A program made the position numbers and the translations under genes. A DNA stretch of 64,000 nt, taken from contig NZ_CP015910.2 of NCBI RefSeq assembly GCF_001676785.2, forward strand, positions 2,604,001 to 2,668,000, in the 5' to 3' direction. Of this stretch, positions 55,582 through 63,050 are shown piece after piece. A model generated the notes under the pieces. That model was not told the DNA's origin, made no database searches, and worked only from the letters and a program-made list of their open reading frames with translations. Source of the DNA: Brachyspira hyodysenteriae ATCC 27164 (lineage in GTDB: Bacteria; Spirochaetota; Brachyspiria; Brachyspirales; Brachyspiraceae). How positions within the stretch are numbered: position 1 is the stretch's first letter; each line of letters opens with the position of its first letter.

Positions 55582-57042
55582 ATGGAATTGAATATAAAAA
55601 ATTTTTCTAAAATCAAAGAAGCTAATATAACAATAGATGGTATTACTGTAATAGCCGGAGAGAATAACACTGGAAAAAGCACAATAGGAAAAATTTTATT
55701 TTCTTGTTTTAATAGCACAAAAAATATAGAAGAAGAAATATATTCATCAAAATTCATACCTATTTTAAAAAACTTAACATATTTGATGCAAGAATTATCT
55801 AAAAATAATGAATCAATAAAACAAATACCATCTTTATATTCTAGTTTATTAGGCGGTACTGCAGTAGCAGCTGGTGCTATAGGTGCAACGGCAGCAGCAA
55901 CTAGTGCTATAGGTGCAACGGCAGCAGCAACTAGTGCTGTATTAGGAGCTACCTTATTGCCTGTGATAGGTATACCATTGGCTATAGGAGCTGCTGGTGC
56001 TTTATCTATGATAAAAAATAAAAAACAAGATAGTAATAATTTAAATATTGATAATTTAATTAATGATATTAACAATATTATATCTGATTTAACAAATGAA
56101 AATAATGAAAAAAATGCTTATTATGTATTAAAAGATAATCTCAGCAAATATATAGATATAGAAGATAAAAAAAATATTTATATTATAAAAAAATATTCTG
56201 ATAGAATTCAAGAATATATAAATATTCCAAATAAAAAAATAGCATATAAAATAATTAATGATTATTTTAAATCAATATTTAATAATCAAATAAACAGCAG
56301 AATAGATAAAGATAGTATATCAGAAATAAATATAATGGATTTATCATTTAAATTTAAAAATGATAAATCCATAGAATCAAAATATAATGATACTTATAGC
56401 AAAAATGTTTATTTTATAGACAACCCTTTTGTATTGGATAAAAAATATGATGAAAAATACATGACTAAATATGAATATAATTTAATAGAAAAATTATTAT
56501 ATAATACAGAAGAAGTTAATACAACAGAACAAATATTAGCAGAGGAAAAACTTGAAGAAATATATGATAAATTATCAGAAGCTGTAAATGGTAAAATAAT
56601 AAATAGAGATAATGATTTTTATTTGGAAGAAGAAAATTTTACAGAACCAATTTCAATACATAGTTTATCAGCAGGATTAAAATCATTTGCTGTAATAAAA
56701 ATGCTTATTGAAAAAAATGCATTGAAAGAAGAAGATATTTTAATTTTAGATGAACCTGAAATACATCTTCATCCTAAATGGCAGCTGCTATATGCTGAAA
56801 TAATAGCGTTATTACAGAAAATATTTAATGTTTATATTATAGTAACGACACATAGCCCTTATTTCCTTAAAGCTATAGAAATGTATTCTAACAAATATGA
56901 TATAGAAGAAAAAACTAACTATTATTTATCTGATATAAAAAACAATTATGCAGTTTTTAATTTAGTTAATGATAGCGTAGAAAAAATATATTCAAAGATG
57001 GCAGAACCTATAGATGAAATGGAAGATTTTATTAACAATTAA
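55582..57042 (+). CDS. AAA/ABC-type ATPase of the OLD-like class with a hydrophobic insert
   Basis: 486 residues. Walker A GENNTGKST at 26-34; signature HSLSAGLKSFAVIK near 365; Walker B ILILDEPEIHLHPKWQ near 390; H-loop VTTHSPYFLKA near 425. This is the AAA_15/AAA_21 arrangement of OLD, RecF-like and phage-defence ATPases; no TOPRIM domain is present. Unusually, residues about 91-150 form a Gly/Ala-rich hydrophobic stretch long enough for two membrane passes, containing a tandem SAIGATAAAT duplication. Between it and the C-motifs is a charged helical region, probably the coiled-coil arm. The next gene (nuclease-like) starts 32 bases after the stop, so they are likely partners. Confidence 0.8.
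   Translation: MELNIKNFSKIKEANITIDGITVIAGENNTGKSTIGKILFSCFNSTKNIEEEIYSSKFIPILKNLTYLMQELSKNNESIKQIPSLYSSLLGGTAVAAGAIGATAAATSAIGATAAATSAVLGATLLPVIGIPLAIGAAGALSMIKNKKQDSNNLNIDNLINDINNIISDLTNENNEKNAYYVLKDNLSKYIDIEDKKNIYIIKKYSDRIQEYINIPNKKIAYKIINDYFKSIFNNQINSRIDKDSISEINIMDLSFKFKNDKSIESKYNDTYSKNVYFIDNPFVLDKKYDEKYMTKYEYNLIEKLLYNTEEVNTTEQILAEEKLEEIYDKLSEAVNGKIINRDNDFYLEEENFTEPISIHSLSAGLKSFAVIKMLIEKNALKEEDILILDEPEIHLHPKWQLLYAEIIALLQKIFNVYIIVTTHSPYFLKAIEMYSNKYDIEEKTNYYLSDIKNNYAVFNLVNDSVEKIYSKMAEPIDEMEDFINN
55874..55933 (+). repeat. 30-bp tandem duplication inside the ATPase gene
   Basis: Two identical 30-base units (55874-55903 and 55904-55933), starting GTGCTATAGG and ending GCAGCAACTA, followed by the first five bases of a third. 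The unit keeps the frame and encodes a ten-residue Ala/Gly block. It is more GC-rich than its surroundings. Confidence 0.92.
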
Positions 57043-57074
57043 TTTAAATTGATAAAAACAAATGGAATAGTGTT

Positions 57075-57911
57075 ATGGAAAATTGTATAAAAAATAATTT
57101 ACCTAAAATATTAAAAGATAATATGTACAAATTAAAAGAAACATCTGAAGATGATTCTATAGACAATAATATACAATATATGACTGAATCTACAATAGAA
57201 GTCATTGATTTTGATAAAGTAGCTACAGATTATAAAGAAATATCTGGTATTAATAATATACCTAAATCTAATGATGCTCTTTATATATCAAACGATTGTT
57301 ATTACTTTATAGAATTTAAAAATGGCAGGCTAAAAAAGAATATAATACAATTTAATGGTAAAATAAATGGAAAAATTAATGGAGAAATTAATAAGCAACA
57401 ATATACAAATCAATTTAAAGGGTATATAAATGGTAATTTATTTAATTATATTAAAGGAAATATAGAAAATAATAATCATTTTAATGGATATGTAAACTCT
57501 AAATTTGATGGTCATATAGAAGGTATTAACATAGATAATAATAAAAATATTAAAGGTGCATTTAAAGGCAAAATTAATGCTAAATTTGATGGTCATATAA
57601 ATTATATTAATGTTGAAAATGATCTTAAAGAAAAAATATACGATAGTATTTTTATATTATCAAATATACTAAAAGGATTTAATATAAATATTCCTAAAAT
57701 TTCTAACAATATAATATATATATTAGTTTATAATAAAGGAAAAAACCCAGATAAGACAATTTTTAAAACAATTAAAGATCAATCTAAAGAAGATACAACA
57801 ATATTATCATTTCCTCAAATAGATAATTTAAAAAATTACATATTAAGAGATGTTAATTATTTAACAGCAGATGATTTTGAAAAATTTATAAAAGAAAATT
57901 TTATAGAGTAG
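57075..57911 (+). CDS. nuclease-like partner protein with Gly/Asn repeat insert
   Basis: 278 residues, no signal or membrane segment. I see a possible PD-(D/E)XK core: Asp67 (NDALYIS), then YYFIEFKNGR with Glu80 and Lys82, a D-x12-ExK spacing. After it residues 92-181 are a Gly/Asn-rich insert of repeated FNGKINGKING / FKGYINGN / FDGHIEG units, which look like short beta strands. The fold then seems to resume (LKEKIYDSIFILSNIL; IIYILVYNKG). The gene follows the ATPase by 32 bases and ends at a strong terminator. I infer a nuclease effector controlled by the ATPase, probably against phage; neither activity nor family is proven. Confidence 0.6.
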   Translation: MENCIKNNLPKILKDNMYKLKETSEDDSIDNNIQYMTESTIEVIDFDKVATDYKEISGINNIPKSNDALYISNDCYYFIEFKNGRLKKNIIQFNGKINGKINGEINKQQYTNQFKGYINGNLFNYIKGNIENNNHFNGYVNSKFDGHIEGINIDNNKNIKGAFKGKINAKFDGHINYINVENDLKEKIYDSIFILSNILKGFNINIPKISNNIIYILVYNKGKNPDKTIFKTIKDQSKEDTTILSFPQIDNLKNYILRDVNYLTADDFEKFIKENFIE

Positions 57912-57937
57912 AATTAATAAATTAAATGTATATATAT

Positions 57938-57972
57938 AAAAGGTATAGACTTAAAAACAAGCCTATACCTTT
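57938..57972. terminator. bidirectional terminator after the ATPase/nuclease pair
   Basis: AAAGGTATAG / CTATACCTTT plus an inner CTT/AAG pair form a stem with T-rich flanks on both sides. It separates the pair from the convergent transporter genes. Confidence 0.9.
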
Positions 57973-57995
57973 ATATTTTTAATCTTAATTAAAAT

Positions 57996-58091
57996 TTACA
58001 TTTTTCTTAAAGCTATTCCTAAAAAGAAAGCAAAGCCTCCCCAAATAGCTAATAAACTAAAACCCATAAATATAGCAGAATCTAATCCCAT
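57996..58091 (-). CDS. small NSS transporter partner (MetS-like), 31 residues
   Basis: A 31-residue frame beginning MGLDSAIFMGFSLLAIWGGF and ending GIALRKM, with one membrane helix. A strong AGGAGG lies 9 bases upstream of its ATG. It is 19 bases downstream of an NSS-type transporter gene. Such small single-helix subunits (MetS of the methionine/alanine importer MetP) are typically encoded just there. It probably stabilises or activates the transporter in the inner membrane. Confidence 0.85.
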   Translation of the reverse strand: MGLDSAIFMGFSLLAIWGGFAFFLGIALRKM

Positions 58092-58110
58092 AATTAATTC
58101 CTCCTTTTAT

Positions 58111-59616
58111 TTATTTTGTTTGATGAGGTATATCAGGCTGTCTGTCTTTAAACTTAGCCAATAATATTCCAGCTATAAATGCTATAACAGGCATTGACCA
58201 GCCTAAAGCAAATAATGCCCAAGTAGGATAACCGCCGTAAGGAGTTTTGAAATCATTTATCAATTTTAATGATAACATTATAGCTAAGAATACAGGAGTT
58301 AAGAATTTCAAACAGAAATCCCACCAATTACCTACTGTGAATTCACTTACTGTATTGATAGTTTCTTTAAATGATCCAAGTTTATATACCCAAGCAACTA
58401 ATATAATCTCTATTAAACCGCTTACTACAATATTGTAATTGTTTATGAAAGCATCAACTATATCAAGTATAGAAAGTCCGCTTCCTGTTGCATATACCAT
58501 AGATATAGCACCTTGTATTATAATAATAACAATACTTACTTTTTTTCTATTGAAATGGAATTTATCTATAAATGAAGATATAACAACCTCAGCAAGAGAA
58601 ATAGCAGATGTTAATCCTGCAAATGAAAGTACTAAGAAGAATACTACTCCAAATAGTCCATTTAAACCAGGTAAAGAGTTAATAGCTTCAGGAAATACCA
58701 TAAATGCTAAACCTATACCGCCGCTTCCAGCTACTTCAGCAACAGGCTTTCCTTGAGTATGAGCCATATAACCAATTATACTAAATACTGTTATACCAGC
58801 AAACAAACTGAAGCTAGTATCAGCAAAACCTGTCATAAATGCATTATTTGCTATATCTGAGTCATCAGGCAAATAACTAGAATAAGTAATCATTATACCG
58901 AATGCTACAGACATACTGTAGAATACCTGACCATAAGCATCTATCCAAATTTTAGGATTAGTAAGTTTAGAAAAATCAGGTTTGAACATATAATCAAGAC
59001 CTGCTAAAGCTCCAGGCAAAGTTACGCCTCTGATAAGAATAATTACAACTAATATAGCTAATAAAGGCATAAATATTTTATTTGCTTTTTCTATACCATC
59101 TTTAACACCGCCAATAACAGAAACTAATATAATAACCCAAACAATAATTAATGGTATAGCAACTCCAATATTAAAATTGCTGAGTGAAAAACCATCTTGA
59201 AGTTTTAAATACTCTTTTGTGAAAAAACCAGCTGTATCAGCTCCCCATTTTAAACCTTGAATAGAAAAGAGTCCGTAAGATAATGACCAAGCAATAATAA
59301 CTGAATAATAAATAACTATTGCAAAACATGTAAATACTTGTAACCAACCTAACCATTCCCAAGAAGGATTCAATGCTTTTAAAGCACCAGGTGCACTTTT
59401 ATGAGTTTTATGACCTATAGAAAACTCTAGTATCATTATAGGTATGCCCGCAGTAAGCATAGCTAAAAGGAAAACTATCATAAAAGCACCGCCACCATTA
59501 GATGCAACCATATATGGGAAACGCCATATATTACCTAAACCAACAGCAGAACCTATAGCAGCAAGTATGAATCCGGCTCTAGTTCCCCACTGTCCTCTGT
59601 GATGATGATGACTCAT
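58111..59616 (-). CDS. neurotransmitter:sodium symporter (NSS) family amino-acid transporter
   Basis: 501 residues with 11-12 membrane helices. The N-terminal segment FILAAIGSAVGLGNIWRFPY followed by MVASNGGGAFM is the sodium/substrate site of the LeuT fold; FYSMSVAFGIMITYSSYLPD corresponds to helix 6. It imports an amino acid with sodium; with the MetS-like gene downstream, methionine or alanine is a reasonable guess. The first residues are His-rich (MSHHHHRGQW), which is natural here. Confidence 0.93.
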   Translation of the reverse strand: MSHHHHRGQWGTRAGFILAAIGSAVGLGNIWRFPYMVASNGGGAFMIVFLLAMLTAGIPIMILEFSIGHKTHKSAPGALKALNPSWEWLGWLQVFTCFAIVIYYSVIIAWSLSYGLFSIQGLKWGADTAGFFTKEYLKLQDGFSLSNFNIGVAIPLIIVWVIILVSVIGGVKDGIEKANKIFMPLLAILVVIILIRGVTLPGALAGLDYMFKPDFSKLTNPKIWIDAYGQVFYSMSVAFGIMITYSSYLPDDSDIANNAFMTGFADTSFSLFAGITVFSIIGYMAHTQGKPVAEVAGSGGIGLAFMVFPEAINSLPGLNGLFGVVFFLVLSFAGLTSAISLAEVVISSFIDKFHFNRKKVSIVIIIIQGAISMVYATGSGLSILDIVDAFINNYNIVVSGLIEIILVAWVYKLGSFKETINTVSEFTVGNWWDFCLKFLTPVFLAIMLSLKLINDFKTPYGGYPTWALFALGWSMPVIAFIAGILLAKFKDRQPDIPHQTK

Positions 59617-59873
59617 CTTTTCCTCTCCTTATTTTTATTTTTTTCATTATCAATTTTTTATAATATATGTAAAACCATAAAATATCAATACTTTGTATAG
59701 AAATTTTTTATTTATTTTTTCACATAAACAAAAATAAAAAAACAAAAGTATTTTTTATATAATTAAATTTATAACATAAAACATTACATTAAATATAAAA
59801 ATATTTTACAATAGTTATATTATTTGTTATAATAAAATCAATAAAGTAAATTATTTAAGGAATATATAAATAA

Positions 59874-61004
59874 ATGAAAAAGATAATAATAATACCTGAT
59901 TCTTTCAAAGGAAGTGCAGGCAGTTTAGAAATTTGCAATTACATAGAAAGAGGAGTATTAAAAGTTATTAAAGATGCTGACATTATAAAAATACCTGTTG
60001 CTGACGGAGGAGAAGGAACTGTAGAATCCATATTTTATGCGGCTGGAGGCAATATAAAGAAAATAAATGTAAAAAATCCAGAAGGTAAAATAATAGAAGC
60101 TAAATATGGAATTATTAATAAAGAAAAAGCTGTTATAGAAATGGCTGAAGCATCAGGACTTACTTTAGTTGATGATAAAACAAGAAATCCTTTAAAATAT
60201 TCTACTTATGGTACAGGAGAATTTATAAAAGATGCAGTTAATAACAATATAAAAGAAATTTTAATAGGAATAGGAGGAAGTGCAACCAATGACTGCGGAA
60301 TAGGAATGGCTAATGCTTTGGGATATAAATTTCTTGATAAAAATAATAATGAACTAGAAGCTATTGCTGAAAACATGATAAAAGTTATAGATATAGATGA
60401 TAGTAATGTTGATAAAAGAATATTTGATATAAAAATAACTGCTGCATGCGATGTGAAAAATCCTCTTTATGGAAAGAATGGTGCTACTGCCGTATATGGA
60501 AAACAGAAAGGTGTTACAGAAGAAACTTTTGATATACTTGATAATGGACTTAAAAATATAGCAAAAATCATAAAAGAAAAATTTGGTAAAGAAATAGACT
60601 ATATGGAAGGTGCTGGTGCTGCAGGCGGACTTGGCGGAGGACTTGTTGCTTTTTGTAATGCCAAACTAAAAAGTGGAATAGATGCTGTACTTGATATAAT
60701 AGATTTTGAAACAAAAATAAAAGATGCTTCTCTTATAATAACAGGAGAAGGTGCTATTGACGGACAAACTAAAGAAGGAAAAGTGCCTGTAGGAGTTGCA
60801 AAAAGAGCAGGAAATATACCGGTAATTGCTATAGTTGGAGAGATAAGAGAAGGAGCTGAAATAGTATATGATTTAGGTATTAAGTCTATAATGCCTTTAT
60901 GTACAAAATCTATGACTCTTGAAGAATCTATTTCTAATACCGCTGCTTTGGTAGAAAATGCTTCTGAAAGAGCATTAAGATTTATAAATATAGATTTAAT
61001 ATAA
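59874..61004 (+). CDS. glycerate kinase
   Basis: 376 residues. IIIPDSFKGSAGSLEICNYI and PVADGGEGTVES form the N-terminal signature of the GarK/GlxK family; IGIGGSATNDCGIGMANALG and AGAAGGLGGGLVAF, then LIITGEGAIDGQTKEGK, follow. It phosphorylates D-glycerate, to 2-phosphoglycerate in the GarK group. It links hexarate, serine or glyoxylate breakdown to glycolysis. It stands alone. Confidence 0.94.
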   Translation: MKKIIIIPDSFKGSAGSLEICNYIERGVLKVIKDADIIKIPVADGGEGTVESIFYAAGGNIKKINVKNPEGKIIEAKYGIINKEKAVIEMAEASGLTLVDDKTRNPLKYSTYGTGEFIKDAVNNNIKEILIGIGGSATNDCGIGMANALGYKFLDKNNNELEAIAENMIKVIDIDDSNVDKRIFDIKITAACDVKNPLYGKNGATAVYGKQKGVTEETFDILDNGLKNIAKIIKEKFGKEIDYMEGAGAAGGLGGGLVAFCNAKLKSGIDAVLDIIDFETKIKDASLIITGEGAIDGQTKEGKVPVGVAKRAGNIPVIAIVGEIREGAEIVYDLGIKSIMPLCTKSMTLEESISNTAALVENASERALRFINIDLI

Positions 61005-61028
61005 TTTACAATATTATTTTTTAATTAT

Positions 61029-61484
61029 TTATGATTGATGTAAATTATCAGAAATACCATAAATATTAAAATATCTTAGTTCTATATTTTCTATATCATC
61101 ATTTATTTCTTTTAATGAAAATTTTAAATTAAGTCCCATTAAATATATATTATCTAAAGCAAGATACCTTTCATTTTTATTATCATCTTTAGGCATATAA
61201 TCATATATTTTCATGTTAACATCTATATGAATATCGCAAATTACATATCCTTCTTCAAATATCTCTGTAGTAATAAGCATATAATTATTTAAATAATCGT
61301 ATTCACTATAGGCATTATCTGAATACATTTTTAATATTGATAAATCTAAATAATCTTCAACACCTTCTTTTATTTTTTTCTCAATATTAGAATCTTTATA
61401 AATTTTATCTCTAACTTCTTCTTTAGTAATTCTAGTATTATAATTATCAAAACTGTTAAGACTTCCTAAAGTACCCATTATCAT
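61029..61484 (-). CDS. hypothetical protein, 151 residues
   Basis: No family recognised. The first ATG pair (61484 and 61478) is preceded by GGGGG (about 61487-61492), a strong ribosome-binding site. The protein is acidic, rich in Asp, Glu, Tyr, Asn and Ile, without signal or membrane helices. A central part alternates hydrophobic and polar residues as in beta strands (NYMLITTEIFEEGYVICDIH). It is convergent with glycerate kinase and divergent from hisB. Confidence 0.6.
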   Translation of the reverse strand: MIMGTLGSLNSFDNYNTRITKEEVRDKIYKDSNIEKKIKEGVEDYLDLSILKMYSDNAYSEYDYLNNYMLITTEIFEEGYVICDIHIDVNMKIYDYMPKDDNKNERYLALDNIYLMGLNLKFSLKEINDDIENIELRYFNIYGISDNLHQS

Positions 61485-61676
61485 ATACCCCCAAACATTA
61501 TATTAAAGAATTATATAGATATTGAAAAAAAAGAAAAGTATATTATTTTTTTAATTAACATAATACTTTAACTATTTTTAATCATTTGAATTTATATTAT
61601 TGCAATTATATATTAAAAATGATATATATATCAAATATAAAAATAATTGTAATTTTTATAAATGGAGAATAATAAA

Positions 61677-62279
61677 ATGAGAATTTCTGAAATAGAAAGA
61701 AATACTAATGAAACAAAGATAAAAATTAAATTAAATATAGACGGAACAGGTAAATATAAAAACGATACTCATATAGGTTTTTTGGATCATATGCTTGATT
61801 TATTTGCACGCCATGGAAGATTCGATTTAGAGACAATATGTTATGGAGATATTAATGTAGATTATCACCATTCTGTAGAGGATATGGGAATTGTATTGGG
61901 TAAATGTTTTGCTAAGGCCTTAGGAGATTTGAAAGGAATTAAAAGATACGGTAATTTCAGCATGCCTATGTGCGAGGCTCTTACTATTGTATCTGTTGAT
62001 ATATGCGGAAGAAGTCATTTAATTTTTAACAGCGATTTAAAACATGAAAAAGTTGGAGATTTCGATACTGAACTTGTTAAAGAATTTTTTACAGCATTTA
62101 CTAATTCTATGAATATTACTTTGCATATAAACACTTTATATGGAGAGAATACTCATCATATAATAGAATCTATTTTTAAAGGTGTTGCCAGAGCTTTAGC
62201 GCAGGCTTGTGAAATAGATGAAAAATATAAAGATGAAGTATTATCTACAAAGGGAATGCTTGAAAATAATAAAAATTAA
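61677..62279 (+). CDS. hisB: imidazoleglycerol-phosphate dehydratase
   Basis: 200 residues from the ATG at 61677 (MRISEIERNTNETKIKI), the normal HisB N-terminus; GGAG lies 9 bases upstream. An in-frame ATG at 61662 overlaps that site and is unlikely. The metal-binding motifs HIGFLDHMLDLFARHG and DYHHSVEDMGIVLGK, then GENTHHIIESIFKGVARAL, are complete. It performs the sixth step of histidine synthesis. hisH follows after 137 bases. Confidence 0.95.
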   Translation: MRISEIERNTNETKIKIKLNIDGTGKYKNDTHIGFLDHMLDLFARHGRFDLETICYGDINVDYHHSVEDMGIVLGKCFAKALGDLKGIKRYGNFSMPMCEALTIVSVDICGRSHLIFNSDLKHEKVGDFDTELVKEFFTAFTNSMNITLHINTLYGENTHHIIESIFKGVARALAQACEIDEKYKDEVLSTKGMLENNKN

Positions 62280-62336
62280 AAAATTGATTTTTTGTTTTTA
62301 TAAAAAAGCACTTATATAATTTTTTTAATTTATTAA

Positions 62337-62353
62337 GCCCGCCCACCCGCCCC
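62337..62353. repeat. isolated GC box between hisB and hisH
   Basis: GCCCGCCCACCCGCCCC, a run of 17 G/C-dominated bases in an AT-rich gap. It matches the GC boxes of the repeats at 12087, 37721 and 45150 but without their inverted ends, so it may be a remnant. Confidence 0.55.
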
Positions 62354-62416
62354 TATACTTTGACTTTTATATTTTATTTTAGTATAATAACTTAATAAAA
62401 TTAATAGGATTTTTTT

Positions 62417-63049
62417 ATGATAGCTATAATAGATTATGAAGTAGGAAATTTATTCTCTCTTATGTCATCATTAAAGTATGTAGGAATAGATGCCAAACTT
62501 ACAGATGATGAAAAAACTATAAAAGAAGCTGATGCTTTGATACTTCCAGGAGTAGGAGCTTTCAGAGATGCATTAGCAAAACTTGAAATAAGAAAAGAAG
62601 GAACACTTAAAAATACTATTATAGAAGAAGCCAAAAAAGGAAAATTAATTTTGGGTATATGCTTAGGTATGCAAATGCTTTTTGATAAAAGCTATGAATA
62701 CGGAGAGCATAACGGACTTGGACTAATAAAAGGAAATATATGTCCTATAGAAAAAGATTTAAAAAATAAAGATTTGAAAGTTCCTCATATGGGATGGAAT
62801 AATCTAAATATAAAAAAAGAAGATAAGCTATTTAAATATATAAAAAATATGGAATATGTTTATTTTGTACATTCATATTATGGAAAAGACTGCGAAGAAA
62901 GCATAATAGCCGACAGTGAATATGATGTACGAATACCAGCCATTGTAAAAAATGATAATGTATACGGAATACAGTTTCACCCTGAAAAAAGCGGAGATAC
63001 AGGACTTAATATATTAAGAGGCTTCAAAGATTTAGTACAAAAAGGTTAA
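62417..63049 (+). CDS. hisH: imidazole glycerol phosphate synthase, glutamine amidotransferase subunit
   Basis: 210 residues of the class I amidotransferase fold. IIDYEVGNLFSLMSSL and LPGVGAF at the N-terminus; the nucleophile in GICLGMQMLFD (Cys, near residue 80); IQFHPEKSG gives the catalytic His and Glu. It supplies ammonia to HisF. hisF is not visible; the next gene is on the other strand and ends 1 base away. Confidence 0.95.
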   Translation: MIAIIDYEVGNLFSLMSSLKYVGIDAKLTDDEKTIKEADALILPGVGAFRDALAKLEIRKEGTLKNTIIEEAKKGKLILGICLGMQMLFDKSYEYGEHNGLGLIKGNICPIEKDLKNKDLKVPHMGWNNLNIKKEDKLFKYIKNMEYVYFVHSYYGKDCEESIIADSEYDVRIPAIVKNDNVYGIQFHPEKSGDTGLNILRGFKDLVQKG

Positions 63050-63050
63050 A

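Noticed and set aside
55545..56075. 176-residue minus-strand frame with many Ala/Ile residues
   Set aside because: Shadow of the ATPase gene; its Ala-rich part is the complement of the 30-bp duplication. The plus-strand frame has full ATPase motifs.
59587..59616. His-rich start of the NSS transporter as a cloning tag
   Set aside because: The four histidines are in the native frame with a normal upstream region; nothing suggests vector sequence.
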